From CAMAVH01 sp036500145 (GTDB lineage: Bacteria > Pseudomonadota > Alphaproteobacteria > SMXQ01), in assembly GCA_036500145.1 (NCBI GenBank), contig DASYCO010000029.1:1-64000 (forward strand): a stretch of 64,000 nt of DNA, read 5' to 3'. The first letter of the stretch is position 1. The number at the start of each line of letters is the position of its first letter. Positions 28,122 through 37,187 of this stretch are shown piece by piece. The position numbers and the translations under genes were made by a program. Below the pieces are notes generated by a model. It ran no database searches, was not told the origin of the DNA, and saw nothing but the letters and a program-made list of their open reading frames with translations.

Positions 28122-28178
28122 GATTTTCCTCTCCTGGCCGGCCGCCCGCAGCGCTCTCAGGCTAGGGCGGCCCGGCGT

Positions 28179-29201
28179 CTATTCCCAGCTCGCGAAGGCC
28201 ATGCCGCAGCCCGTGCCGCCTTCCGAGCGGCAGGACGGCACGTAGTCGACCAGGTTCATCTGCAGGTTGGTCTCGGACAGGATGCCCGCGACAGTGATCC
28301 AGTTCTTCGTTTCGGAGGTGCCGGAGCGGAACATGTTCTCCGGCTCGGCGAAGATCGTCGCCGTGTCGCGGTTCTGCATCGCCGTGAGCATGCGCCGGTC
28401 GAAGTCCTCGTCGATGACGAAGTGGCTGATGCCGCCCGACGCGCAGATGGCGACGCGCTTGTCGGCGTTCTCGCCGCCCCAGGCCGCGATGGCGCGGCCG
28501 ATGGACTGGCCGAAGGCGTAGCAGCGCTTGGCCGTCGGCCGGTTCGGCGGGAAGTAGGTGTTGAGCAGGATCGGCACCACCGGCACCGGGCGGTCGCGCA
28601 TGATGCGGCGGTAGATGAAGCCGACCGCATGGCCGACGCCGATGACGCCACGCTCGTTGGCGCGCTGCTTGGCGGAGCTCGCCACGTCGAACTCGTCGAC
28701 GATGGCCCGCTCGATGATGGTGCGGGCGAGGTCCGACGGCACGGGATAGGTCTCGTCCTCGGGCGGATGGCTCGCCGACATGGCGAGCGCGATGCCCGGG
28801 CTCTTGGTCTTCATGATCACCGGGTCGATGGCGGCGTTCACGACCTGGTTGGCGCAGTAGACGGTGAAGGACGGCTGGACGTCGTCGAAGAACCACTCGT
28901 GCTGGTCGTCGCCCACCACCACGACGATGTCGGGCGCCACGGCGGCGACCTTGTCGGCGAGGATGTCGAGGGCCTTCTGGTTGCGCTCATGACGGCTCTG
29001 GCGCGTCTCGAGCGACGCCTCCTGGAAGAAGTCCTTCTCGCCGCGGCGAACCTCGACCAGCTCGGGGAAGGTGTAGACCTTGCCCTTGTAGGGATGCCGC
29101 AGGCTCTTGCGGTCGTCCTCGGCGCGCAGGTCCCAGCGCTCGGGCGGCGTCGCCAGCAGCGGTCCGTGCGACGAACCGAACCCATAGACTATCTTGGCCA
29201 C
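28179..29201 (-). CDS. Extradiol ring-cleavage dioxygenase, LigB-type class III
   Basis: 340-residue class III extradiol dioxygenase catalytic protein (protocatechuate 4,5-dioxygenase beta/gallate dioxygenase-like). Candidate iron ligands and active-site histidines are His12 in GFGSSHGPLL, DDQHEWFF near residue 100, the SHPPEDETYP region and GGISHFVIDEDFD near residue 255. No separate small alpha subunit (LigA) gene is adjacent. It is the first gene of the group LigB, Pht5-like, FAH, and begins after a 182-base gap with two strong hairpins. The protein probably cleaves a catecholic acid produced by the neighbouring Rieske oxygenases. Confidence 0.88.
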   Translation of the reverse strand: MAKIVYGFGSSHGPLLATPPERWDLRAEDDRKSLRHPYKGKVYTFPELVEVRRGEKDFFQEASLETRQSRHERNQKALDILADKVAAVAPDIVVVVGDDQHEWFFDDVQPSFTVYCANQVVNAAIDPVIMKTKSPGIALAMSASHPPEDETYPVPSDLARTIIERAIVDEFDVASSAKQRANERGVIGVGHAVGFIYRRIMRDRPVPVVPILLNTYFPPNRPTAKRCYAFGQSIGRAIAAWGGENADKRVAICASGGISHFVIDEDFDRRMLTAMQNRDTATIFAEPENMFRSGTSETKNWITVAGILSETNLQMNLVDYVPSCRSEGGTGCGMAFASWE

Positions 29202-29268
29202 TTCTCAGCTCCCCTCGTTTCCAAGCCGCTATTGTCGCAGCGCTTCAGCCGTAGCCCAAGCGCAAAGC

Positions 29269-29298
29269 GTCCGCGCGACCCGGTTGGGGCGCGCGGAC
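29269..29298. repeat. GC-rich hairpin in the binding protein/LigB gap
   Basis: Perfect 9-bp stem GTCCGCGCG/CGCGCGGAC with a 12-base loop. It lies in the 182-base gap before the LigB gene. A T-run is missing, so an mRNA-stability or attenuation role is more likely than termination. Confidence 0.5.
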
Positions 29299-29343
29299 AG
29301 CCTTCGATCTGGTCAGGGCATGGCGCCCGACACGGGCCTTGGC

Positions 29344-29371
29344 GAGCGGCCAACCTTCCGGCCGGCCGCTC
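29344..29371. repeat. GC-rich hairpin just after the solute-binding protein gene
   Basis: Perfect 8-bp stem GAGCGGCC/GGCCGCTC with a 12-base loop, starting 13 bases past the stop at 29384. Stem-loops after binding-protein genes often raise the stability of that part of the mRNA. Confidence 0.5.
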
Positions 29372-29383
29372 AGCCAGTCCCGG

Positions 29384-30541
29384 CTACTTCTTCGAGTCCG
29401 CCGGCTTGCCCCAGAAGCCGTCCCACTCTTCGCCCATCTTCTTGTTGGTGTCGCTGGTGAGCAGCACGTCGTCGCGGACGTTCGCCTTCTTGCCGATGAT
29501 CGTGTCGCTGAACGGCACGAACTGCGGCAGCTGCAGGTCCTTGTGGACCGGCACGGCGAAGGTGGAGGAATACTGGGTGATCTGGCCTTCGCGGCTCACC
29601 ATCCAGTTGACGAACAGGCGGGCGGCGTTCTTGTGCGGCGCCTTGTCGAGGATGGCGATCTGCGACAGGGTGACCGGCACCGGCTCGGGGCAATGGTAGC
29701 CCACCGGCGCGCCCTTCGTGACGTAGCGCTGCACGACCCATTCCGGCGACGGCAGGCTGGCGTGGAATTCGCCTGCCACCGTGAGCGCCGTCAGGGCCGT
29801 CAGGCCCTCCTTGCGGCGCTGCGGCTTCAACTTCTCGAACAGGTCGCGGGTGAAGTCGGAACCCCACTTCTCGCCCTTGTCGCCCCACAGGCCGAGGAGC
29901 CAGGTGCTGGGGTTGTTGGTCAGCGCGAGGTTGCCGTTGCCCCAGTGCTGCGTGTCCTTCACCAGGTCGTCCCAGGTCTTCGGCAGATCGGCCTTCTTCA
30001 CCTTGTCGGTGTTGTAGGCCATGCAGCGGAACGACAGCTTGTGGCTGATCCAGGTGCCGTCCTTGGCGACGTAGTCCGGCGAGATGTTCTTGAAGCCCGG
30101 CAGCTCGCGCAGGTCGCCGAGGGCCTTCATGTCGATGAAGTAGAAGATGGCGTCGCCGAAGCCCGTCATCACGTCGGCGGTGACGCGGCCTTCGCCCAGA
30201 GCCACCAGCACCTGCATGCCGCGCCCGGTCGTGCCGGAGCGCTCGTAGCGCAGGTTGATGAACGGATAGCGTTCCTTGAACGCCGCCGTCATGTCGCTGA
30301 ACTCACGCGGCTCCCAGGTGCCGGTGATGATGACGTCCTTTTCGGCCTTGGCGCCGTCGATCCACGCCTGCGGCACGGTCAGCTCGGCGTCGAGCCCGTC
30401 CAGCAGCTTGGGATCGAGCTTGAGGTCGGCCATCGCCTTCTGGGTCGCCTTGGGCAGGTCGGCCGCGCCCGCGGCCGAGGCGAACCCCAGGCCGCAGGTC
30501 AGCGCCAACGCGGCAGCAGTCGTGAGAAGCCCCCTGATCAT
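29384..30541 (-). CDS. ABC transporter solute-binding protein
   Basis: 385-residue periplasmic binding protein with a signal peptide (hydrophobic to about AAGAADLPKA, residue 27). It belongs to the same subfamily as the proteins at 17223 and 46402: it shares CMAYNTDKVKKADLPKTWDDL and LKPQRRKEGLTAL, but ends near residue 385 without their extra C-terminal module. AGGAG precedes the ATG at 30541. It follows the VOC gene by 92 bases and is in line with the Rieske oxygenase upstream. No permease is adjacent; the permease at 38449-40218 or 22923-24674 is the probable partner. Confidence 0.88.
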   Translation of the reverse strand: MIRGLLTTAAALALTCGLGFASAAGAADLPKATQKAMADLKLDPKLLDGLDAELTVPQAWIDGAKAEKDVIITGTWEPREFSDMTAAFKERYPFINLRYERSGTTGRGMQVLVALGEGRVTADVMTGFGDAIFYFIDMKALGDLRELPGFKNISPDYVAKDGTWISHKLSFRCMAYNTDKVKKADLPKTWDDLVKDTQHWGNGNLALTNNPSTWLLGLWGDKGEKWGSDFTRDLFEKLKPQRRKEGLTALTALTVAGEFHASLPSPEWVVQRYVTKGAPVGYHCPEPVPVTLSQIAILDKAPHKNAARLFVNWMVSREGQITQYSSTFAVPVHKDLQLPQFVPFSDTIIGKKANVRDDVLLTSDTNKKMGEEWDGFWGKPADSKK

Positions 30542-30633
30542 CGCAGTCTCCTATGTGCCCCCGCTCCTTGTTCCCGGACAGCCGGGGCGGCGGAGATTCA
30601 AATGTGGGTTGTTAAGGCGAAGGCGCGGCGCGG

Positions 30634-31149
30634 TTAGTCCGCGCCGCCCTGGACCAGCTTCTGGTGATTGGCGTCGCCGCCGTACAGGCCCATCTCCTCG
30701 TGGCGATGCTCCTTGTTGCGATCGAGCACGGCTTCGGCTTCCTTCGGATCGGGGAAGCGCGCCTCGATCTCGACGCGGTAGTTGTCCGGGTCGAGGAAGA
30801 ACCAGTTGAGGATGCCCGGCTCGCGCTTGTGGCCGACCGGCCCTTCGACCGGAATGCCGAGCGAGCGGACGTAGGCGATCGTCTCCTCGACGCGCTTCGG
30901 GTCGACGCGGTAGGCCCAGTGGATGGCGTGCGGAATGTCGATCTTCTCCACCTCGGGCGGGCGCTTGATGATCGAGAGGCCGAAGTCGCCGATGTACATC
31001 TTCATCAGCGGGCTCTTCGAATTGTCGTTGCGCCAAGCCAAGCGGGCGCCGACCGTCTTGATGTAGAACTCCGCGGTGCGGTCGAGATCCTCGACATAGA
31101 AGCCGCTGTGGCTGATGCCGTTGATGGTTTCTTCCGAAACGTTCTTCAT
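30634..31149 (-). CDS. VOC-family protein (glyoxalase/type I extradiol dioxygenase fold)
   Basis: 171-residue vicinal oxygen chelate protein with two beta-alpha-beta-beta-beta modules. Probable metal ligands are His14 in GISHSGFYVEDLD, His in HAIHWAYRV (about residue 77) and Glu in DNYRVEIEARF (about 127), consistent with a metal-dependent enzyme rather than a binding relic. It lies 27 bases downstream of the second Rieske oxygenase gene, so it may be a single-domain ring-cleavage dioxygenase, isomerase or hydrolase for that enzyme's product. The reaction is not certain. Confidence 0.8.
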   Translation of the reverse strand: MKNVSEETINGISHSGFYVEDLDRTAEFYIKTVGARLAWRNDNSKSPLMKMYIGDFGLSIIKRPPEVEKIDIPHAIHWAYRVDPKRVEETIAYVRSLGIPVEGPVGHKREPGILNWFFLDPDNYRVEIEARFPDPKEAEAVLDRNKEHRHEEMGLYGGDANHQKLVQGGAD

Positions 31150-31176
31150 GGGATCGTTCTCCGTTGTAAGGGCGGG

Positions 31177-32433
31177 CTACTCGGCCGCCGTCTTGGCCGC
31201 CAGCACGCGCCGGCAGAAGCTCGGACCGTCTTCGTGATCTTCGATATAGCCGGACGTGCAGACGAAATCGGCGAAGGGATTGTCCGCAGGCGTGCGGATC
31301 AGGCCGGGCGCTTCCTTGCCGTCCTGCACCTGCTTGATCGCCTTGAACAGGGTCTTGCGCACCGACGCGATGACGACGTCGCTCGCGCCGAGGTTTTCCT
31401 TGGTGCGGTCCTGGATCGCGCCCTGGGTCTCGATGGCGAAGGCGTCCTGCGTCGGGAAATGCATGCCCATGCCGGTGAAATGGCCGGTCTTCATGAGCTC
31501 GCGGTCCTGCATGTAGCGATTCTCCGGGCGGCGAACATGGCGCAGGTCCGGGGCGACGTTCTCGGCGCGGTTCTTGCGCAGGCGGTCCTTATCGAGCGGC
31601 TCGGCCTGGCTGTAGAAGAACTCGAAGCGGAAGTGGCTGTAGTCGTCGACCGGCACGTACCAGCGGCCCTGATAGCCGCCCTCGCCCGCCGAGGTCGAAG
31701 GCGTCGCGCCCGTCGGATAGACGTAGTTGTTCACGCGCAGGTACTTCTTGCCGTTCGGCGCATTGTGCAGCGCATAGATGCGCATGCCGACGCTGGTCGC
31801 CTCGGTGCTGACTTCCGGCACCTCGATGCCGCGCACGGCCGCGATGTCGGCGCCGGAACGCTGGCTCGGCGTGCCGACCGGGCGGCGATGCAGGAAGGTC
31901 GTGTGCACCGGGTCGGTCGAGCTCTCCAGGCCTTGCAGCCAGTTGCACATCTGCTGGACGCGGAAGGTCAGGCGATTGGCCTCGGGCCCGAGCAGGAAGC
32001 CGAAATCGGGAATCAGCGGCGGCTGGCCCTTGCCCATGTAGGCCCAGATCGCGCCACCCTTCTCCTGCACCGGATAGGAAACGAGCTTCACGGTGTCGCA
32101 GAAGCTGCGCTTCTCGGCCGGCTGCTCCAGGCACTTGCCGTCCTTGTCGAACAGCCAGCCGTGATAGAGGCAGCGGATGCCGCCATTCTCGATGCGGCCG
32201 TAGGACAGGTCGGTGCCGCGGTGCGGGCAGTTGCGCTGGATCAGGCCGAGCTCGTCCTTCTCGTTCCGGAACAGAACCAGGTCTTCGCTCATGATGCGGA
32301 TCGGCAGCGGATCGCCGCCGAGCGGCATTTCCTCGGCGGAGGCGATCGGTTGCCAATAGCTGCGCAGGAACTCGCCGCACGGCGTGCCGGGGCCCGTCTG
32401 GGTCAGCAGATCGTTTTGCTCTTTGGTCAGCAT
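31177..32433 (-). CDS. Rieske [2Fe-2S] oxygenase, large subunit
   Basis: 418-residue Rieske non-haem iron oxygenase of the phthalate dioxygenase type. Cluster ligands lie in NCPHRGTDLSYG and CLYHGW (about residues 68-92), and the iron site is DPVHTTFLH (about 175). It is a close paralogue of the protein encoded at 35831-37090, with long identical blocks such as PLGGDPLPIRIMSEDLVLFR. It is followed by VOC and binding-protein genes. It may hydroxylate or demethylate an aromatic acid. No ferredoxin or reductase gene is adjacent. Confidence 0.92.
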   Translation of the reverse strand: MLTKEQNDLLTQTGPGTPCGEFLRSYWQPIASAEEMPLGGDPLPIRIMSEDLVLFRNEKDELGLIQRNCPHRGTDLSYGRIENGGIRCLYHGWLFDKDGKCLEQPAEKRSFCDTVKLVSYPVQEKGGAIWAYMGKGQPPLIPDFGFLLGPEANRLTFRVQQMCNWLQGLESSTDPVHTTFLHRRPVGTPSQRSGADIAAVRGIEVPEVSTEATSVGMRIYALHNAPNGKKYLRVNNYVYPTGATPSTSAGEGGYQGRWYVPVDDYSHFRFEFFYSQAEPLDKDRLRKNRAENVAPDLRHVRRPENRYMQDRELMKTGHFTGMGMHFPTQDAFAIETQGAIQDRTKENLGASDVVIASVRKTLFKAIKQVQDGKEAPGLIRTPADNPFADFVCTSGYIEDHEDGPSFCRRVLAAKTAAE

Positions 32434-32655
32434 GTCGAAGCTCCTTCTTGGACGCGAAAGCCGTCAGCCATCCCGTCTTGTATCGCCTTTATTGACCGCG
32501 TGCCTTGCCGCCGCGACAGCCTCGCCGGGCGAAGCATGAAGGGCACGCGAAATATCCCGCTTTGCTCTCTCGACTTCGGATTGCCGCCAGCGGCAAGCCC
32601 CGCGACGGCGATCCGCCTCTCTATGCCCTAGGTCCGCCGGACTCGTTGCCGCGCC

Positions 32656-33855
32656 TCATTCTGCGGGAATGAGCGCCGGCGCCGGGGTCGAGGCCTTCGT
32701 CAGATAGTCGCGCGCCGCGGCCACGCCGCCGGGCGTATGAGGCACGCCGGCCAGGCCGAGGCCCATCTCCACGCCGGCGAGCGCGCCCATCAGGACGAGG
32801 TCGTTGCAGGCGCCGAGGTGGCCGATGCGGAACACCTTGCCCGCCACCTTCGAAAGGCCGGCGCCGAGCGACATATTATAGTTGTCGAGCACGACCTGGC
32901 GGAAGCGGTCCGCGTCGTGGCCCGACGGCATGAGGACGGCCGTCAGCACCGGCGAATGGCAGGCCGGCACCTGGCAGAGGATCTCGAGGCCCCAGGCGCG
33001 CACGGCGGCGCGGGTCGCCCCGGCGAGCCGCTGATGGCGCGCGAAGACCGCGTCCAGGCCCTCTTCGAGCAGCATGGCGATGGCTTCGCGCAGGCCGTAG
33101 AGCAGGTTGGTCGCCGGAGTGTAGGGGAAGAAGCCGCTGGCGTTGGGCTTCAGCATCTCGCTCCAGTCCCAGAACGAGCGCGGCAGCTTGTTGGTCTTCG
33201 ACGCCGCCAGCGCCTTCTCGGAAATCGCGTTGAGGCCGAGGCCCGGGGGCAGCATCAGGCCCTTCTGGGAGCAGCCGACGCTCACGTCCACGGCCCATTC
33301 CTCGTGCCGGTAGTCGACCGAGCCGAGCGAGGAGATGGTGTCGACCATCAGCAGGGCCGGATGGCCCGCGCGGTCCATGGCCTTGCGGATCTCGCCGACG
33401 TTGCTGGTGACGCCCGTCGAGGTCTCGTTGTGGACGACCATCACCGCCTTGATCGCGTGGGAACGGTCTTCCGCCAGCTTGGCCTCGATCACGGCCGGGT
33501 CGGCGTCATGGCGCCAGTCGCCGGGGACGAAGTCGACCTCGATGCCCCAGCGCGCCGCCATCTGGCGCCACAGGGTCGCGAAATGGCCGGTTTCGACCAT
33601 CAGCACCTTGTCGCCGGGCGAGAGCGTGTTGACGATCGCCGCCTCCCAGGCGCCGGTGCCCGAGGACGGATAGAGGATCACGGGGCCCGACGTCTGGAAC
33701 ACGCGCCGGCAGCCTTCCAGCACCTCGGCGCCGAGGCGGCCGAAGTCCGGGCCGCGGTGATCGATCACGGGCGCGGCAATGGCGCGCAGCACGCGGTCCG
33801 GCACCGGGCTAGGGCCGGGAATTTGCAGGAAATGTTGTCCCAGATGCTCGCTCAT
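32656..33855 (-). CDS. PLP-dependent class V aminotransferase (serine-glyoxylate type)
   Basis: 399-residue PLP enzyme of the alanine/serine-glyoxylate aminotransferase group. The N-terminus FLQIPGPSPVPDRVLRAI is typical. The PLP Asp lies in LLMVDTISSLGSVDYR (about residue 170) and the Schiff-base Lys in CSQKGLMLPPGLG (about 197). It probably transfers an amino group from an amino acid such as serine or alanine to glyoxylate or a related oxo acid. A GntR-type palindrome lies 60-75 bases upstream, suggesting control together with the Rieske gene at 35831 and the permease at 38449. The link to aromatic breakdown is not obvious. Confidence 0.9.
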   Translation of the reverse strand: MSEHLGQHFLQIPGPSPVPDRVLRAIAAPVIDHRGPDFGRLGAEVLEGCRRVFQTSGPVILYPSSGTGAWEAAIVNTLSPGDKVLMVETGHFATLWRQMAARWGIEVDFVPGDWRHDADPAVIEAKLAEDRSHAIKAVMVVHNETSTGVTSNVGEIRKAMDRAGHPALLMVDTISSLGSVDYRHEEWAVDVSVGCSQKGLMLPPGLGLNAISEKALAASKTNKLPRSFWDWSEMLKPNASGFFPYTPATNLLYGLREAIAMLLEEGLDAVFARHQRLAGATRAAVRAWGLEILCQVPACHSPVLTAVLMPSGHDADRFRQVVLDNYNMSLGAGLSKVAGKVFRIGHLGACNDLVLMGALAGVEMGLGLAGVPHTPGGVAAARDYLTKASTPAPALIPAE

Positions 33856-33914
33856 ACTGATCCCCTGAGCCGGCTATCGTTTGTCGATGGTGCCGGGCTA
33901 TTCATGTGCCGCAT

Positions 33915-33930
33915 ATATTGCATTCAAAAT
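33915..33930. promoter_or_regulatory. Candidate GntR/FCD operator upstream of the aminotransferase gene
   Basis: ATATTGCATTCAAAAT, with the partly symmetric core TTGCATTCAA. The same 16 bases recur exactly at 38083-38098 and nearly so at 37188-37204, each before a gene of this region. Confidence 0.65.
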
Positions 33931-34081
33931 CTAGGATCGCAACGCAAAGTTTGAAGACATCCACCTTCCCATTTTTCTAGGAAAACAGCCATTTTCTCTG
34001 GGGAGGAGTCCTTCTTTCACGAGATTTGGGCTGCCTACTGCCCGATTTTGCATTCCATCGCGTCGGCACAGGCTGGCGGCC

Positions 34082-34549
34082 TTACCGCCCACGGGGCGGC
34101 GGAGCATCGAAACGCTGGACGGTCGAAATGTCGAGCTTCTGGTCGCTGACGTCGATGCGCGCGCCCTGGTCGCCGCCATGGTAGGCAGCGACCTGCAGCA
34201 GCTCGAGCTCGTCCTCGCCGACGTTCTCGAACCAGTAGCGGCTGTATTGCGGCGTGATGATGCCTTCATGCGGGCCGAATTCGCCAAGCACCTCGTCGCC
34301 CGGCCCGTAGAAGCGGACGCGGCCCTTCAGGACCATCCAGAAGGTGTCGACGTTGCGGTGGTAGTGCAGGTTGTTCTCGCCGCCGTGGGTCTTGACGATC
34401 TGCACCCAGCTTTTCAGGACTTCGCTGCGCGCCAGCCGCACCATGGCCTTGCTGGCGTCGATCTTCTCCGGCTTGGCGTAGCTGAAGACATGGCTTTCCT
34501 CCTCGGCGGCGAGGTGCAGCGGCATGAGGTCTTCCGACAGTTGCGTCAT
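34082..34549 (-). CDS. Cupin-domain protein
   Basis: 155-residue single-cupin protein. The cupin core shows LHYHRNVDTFWMVLKGRVRFYG (about residues 60-82), supplying two candidate metal-binding histidines, and GPHEGIITPQYSRYWFENVGEDELELLQ for the second motif. Asp replaces the usual Glu in the first motif. Such proteins may be dioxygenases, isomerases or ligand sensors. It lies 70 bases downstream of the TctC gene on the same strand. A role in the neighbouring oxidation pathway is plausible but unproven. Confidence 0.78.
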   Translation of the reverse strand: MTQLSEDLMPLHLAAEEESHVFSYAKPEKIDASKAMVRLARSEVLKSWVQIVKTHGGENNLHYHRNVDTFWMVLKGRVRFYGPGDEVLGEFGPHEGIITPQYSRYWFENVGEDELELLQVAAYHGGDQGARIDVSDQKLDISTVQRFDAPPPRGR

Positions 34550-34619
34550 GAGGCGCTCCTAATGTCCTGATCCGATCGTTACGACTGACGCGCGATGACG
34601 CGAACAAGGCCTGCGGCGA

Positions 34620-35735
34620 TTAGGGCGCGGCGGGCTTCTTGCCCTCGTCCTTCATCTTATATGCGCCTTCGCTGATGGCGCGGCGCGCGGCAAGGATGGA
34701 ATCCTCCGACGAGGCGTAGACGTCGGCCAGGATCGCCGTGATCTCCTCGCCCGACTTCGGGTCGCTGATCTCCATATTGCGCTTCTGGGCGTCGGCCAGG
34801 AAGACGGGGTCCTTCATCATCGCCGAGAAGGCGCGGCGCACCTCCGTCACCTGCGCCTCGGGCACGCCGGCCGGCATGACGAAGGGACGGCCCAGGGACT
34901 GATTGGCGAAAACGATCTTGAGCGCGCTCTTGTCCTTCTCGGTCTTGGCGAGATCCATCACCAGCGGCACGTCGGCCGGAATTTCCGCGTTCTTCTGCAA
35001 GCCGACCTGCATCAGGAGGCGGATCTGGCCGCTCTTCAGCCACTCCGCGCCAGTGGACTTCACGCCCGACCAGGACCAGCCCACCCGGCCCTCCACTTCG
35101 CCGCGTTCCATGGCGAGATTCTGGTTGGCGTCCGAGCCGTAGCAGCAGACCTGCTGGAATTTCGTGCCGAGAATGCTGTTCAGCACGCGGGCGCCGATGC
35201 CGCCCTGCGCGCCGGCCATCGCCACGATCGTGGGACGCGTCAGCGTCTCCTCCCAGGACTTGATCCCGGTGGTGTGCCACACGGCGGCGACGCCGATCTC
35301 CGTGTTCAGGCTGCCGATCCAGGTGAATTCCGCCGGCGTCTTGAAAGGCGCCTTCGATTCCTTGCCGTACAGCAGCGGCTCGACGGCGACGTTGCGGTCG
35401 ACCGCGCCCCAGGCGGTGCCGTCCTTCTTCGCCACGTCATGCATGTAGCTCATGACGCGCATGCTCGCGGCGCCCGGCATGTTGCGCGAGATGACGTTGG
35501 GGTTTCCGGCGAGGAAGCGGCTGATGTGCTCCGCCATCAGCCGCGCGTAGGTGTCGTAGGACGCGCCGGCCTCGTAGCCGATGTAGAGGTCGACGTTCTT
35601 GCCGGCGAAGAAGCCGGCATCCGCCGCGGCCGCGGGAGACGCGAACGCAGCGAGAAACCCCGCCGCCGCGAAGGGCGCGAACAGCGAACGCGCCTTGGCC
35701 TTGCCCCAGTGACGCGCCTGCAACCGATCGCCCAT
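34620..35735 (-). CDS. Bug/TctC-type tripartite transporter receptor
   Basis: 371-residue periplasmic Bug-family receptor. The start at 35735 has GGGGAG close upstream and leads to a signal peptide that ends near SPAAAADAG (about residue 38); a longer in-frame extension is rejected. Family features are FFAGKNVDLYIGYEAGASYDTYARLMAEHISRFL and NMPGAASMRVMSYMHDVAKKDGT. No TctA/TctB genes are present. It lies between the third Rieske oxygenase gene and the cupin gene on the same strand, so it may bind that pathway's substrate. Confidence 0.88.
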   Translation of the reverse strand: MGDRLQARHWGKAKARSLFAPFAAAGFLAAFASPAAAADAGFFAGKNVDLYIGYEAGASYDTYARLMAEHISRFLAGNPNVISRNMPGAASMRVMSYMHDVAKKDGTAWGAVDRNVAVEPLLYGKESKAPFKTPAEFTWIGSLNTEIGVAAVWHTTGIKSWEETLTRPTIVAMAGAQGGIGARVLNSILGTKFQQVCCYGSDANQNLAMERGEVEGRVGWSWSGVKSTGAEWLKSGQIRLLMQVGLQKNAEIPADVPLVMDLAKTEKDKSALKIVFANQSLGRPFVMPAGVPEAQVTEVRRAFSAMMKDPVFLADAQKRNMEISDPKSGEEITAILADVYASSEDSILAARRAISEGAYKMKDEGKKPAAP

Positions 35736-35830
35736 TGTCGTGCTCCCCAGATTTTCCCTGTCGGCGCCTTCGGCGAAGGCGCGCGGATTTTTTATGTGCG
35801 GCAGCGAAGCCGCCGCTTCAGATACGCCTG

Positions 35831-37090
35831 CTATTCTGCCGTCGTGCCGGCCATGGCCTTGCGGCAATAGCTCGGGCCGTCTTCGTCGGCCTCGATCGGC
35901 CCTTCGAAACAGACGAAATCCGACAGGAATTCCTTCGGGCTGCGGCGGATCAGGCCCGGCGCTTCGCCGCCCTCCTGCATCTGCTGGATCGCCTTGAGCA
36001 GCGTGCGGAACATCGACGCGATGACGATGTCGGTCGAGCCGAGGTTCTCCGCCGTGCGGTCGCGGATTTCACCCTGGGTCTCGATCGCGAAGGCGTCCTG
36101 CGCCGGAAAGTAGTCGCCCATGCCGGCGAAGCTGCCGCCGGCGCTTCTCTGCTCTTCGCGGTCCTGCAGGTAACGGTTCTCGGCCCGGCGCACATGACGC
36201 ATGTCGGCCGCGACGTTTTCCGCGCGGAACTTCTTCAGCCCGTCTTTGTCCACGGGCTGCGAATGGCGGTAGATGAATTCGAAGCCGTAATGGCTGTGGT
36301 CGTCGATCGGCACGTACCAGCGGCCCTGATAGCCGGCCGAGGCGTTGCCCGTCGTCGGCGTGGCGCCGCAAGGATAGACGTAGTTGTTGACGCGCAGGTA
36401 CTTACCGCCGCTGCTCGACTTGTGCAGGGCGTAGATCCGCATGCCGAAGCTGGTGCTTTCCGTGGAGACATCCGGCGGCGCGGTGCCGCGCATGGCGGCG
36501 ATGTCGTTGCCCGAGCGGATGCTGCGCGTGCCAACCGGCCGGCGGTGCAGATAGGTGGTGTGCGCGGGGTCGATGACGCTCTCGAGGCCCTGCAGCCAGT
36601 TGCACATCTGCCTGGTGCGGAAGGTCTGGCGGTTGGCGTCGGGCCCCAGCAGGAACTGGAAGTCGGGAATGAGCGGCGGTTCGCCTTCGCCCATGTAGGT
36701 CCAGATGGCGCCACCCTTTTCCTGCACCGGATAGGCCGTCACCGGCACCGTGTCGCAGAAGGAGCGCTTTTCCGCAGGCTGCTCCAGGCACTTGCCGTTC
36801 ACGTCGAACAGCCAGCCATGATAGAGGCAGCGGATGCCGCCGTTCTCGATGCGGCCATAGGACAAATCGGTGCCGCGATGCGGGCAATGCCGCTGGATCA
36901 GGCCAAGACGGCCATTCTCGTCGCGGAACAGGACGAGGTCTTCGCTCATGATGCGGATGGGCAGCGGATCGCCGCCGAGCGGCATTTCCTCTGCCGCCGC
37001 GATGGGCTGCCAGTAGCTGCGCAGGAACTTCCCGCAAGGGGTGCCGGGACCTGTCCGCGTCAGCAATTCGTTCTGCTCTTTGGACAACAT
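35831..37090 (-). CDS. Rieske [2Fe-2S] oxygenase, large subunit
   Basis: 419-residue Rieske oxygenase of the phthalate dioxygenase type. Cluster ligands lie in HCPHRGTDLSYG and CLYHGW (about residues 68-92) and the iron site is DPAHTTYLH (about 175). It is a close paralogue of the protein at 31177-32433, with differences concentrated after about residue 200, where substrate contacts lie. The gene is divergent from the GntR/FCD regulator with 190 bases between starts. That gap contains one clear and one partial TTGCA-type operator, so repression or activation by this GntR is likely. No reductase is adjacent. Confidence 0.92.
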   Translation of the reverse strand: MLSKEQNELLTRTGPGTPCGKFLRSYWQPIAAAEEMPLGGDPLPIRIMSEDLVLFRDENGRLGLIQRHCPHRGTDLSYGRIENGGIRCLYHGWLFDVNGKCLEQPAEKRSFCDTVPVTAYPVQEKGGAIWTYMGEGEPPLIPDFQFLLGPDANRQTFRTRQMCNWLQGLESVIDPAHTTYLHRRPVGTRSIRSGNDIAAMRGTAPPDVSTESTSFGMRIYALHKSSSGGKYLRVNNYVYPCGATPTTGNASAGYQGRWYVPIDDHSHYGFEFIYRHSQPVDKDGLKKFRAENVAADMRHVRRAENRYLQDREEQRSAGGSFAGMGDYFPAQDAFAIETQGEIRDRTAENLGSTDIVIASMFRTLLKAIQQMQEGGEAPGLIRRSPKEFLSDFVCFEGPIEADEDGPSYCRKAMAGTTAE

Positions 37091-37187
37091 CCTGAAACAT
37101 CTCCCTATTTCTGCATTCGCCCCATGCTCGGGTCGAAACGCGGCAGCACCTGGCTGAAATTGGAGCCGGCTGTCTTCTATTCAGGCG

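Noticed and set aside
27096..29699. Open frame of 867 codons on the plus strand
   Set aside because: It overlaps three recognised minus-strand genes and has shadow-frame composition; no motif supports it.
30596..30603. ATTCAAAT upstream of the binding-protein gene at 30541
   Set aside because: It resembles half of the GntR-like palindrome, but the TTGCA half is absent, so it was not counted as an operator.
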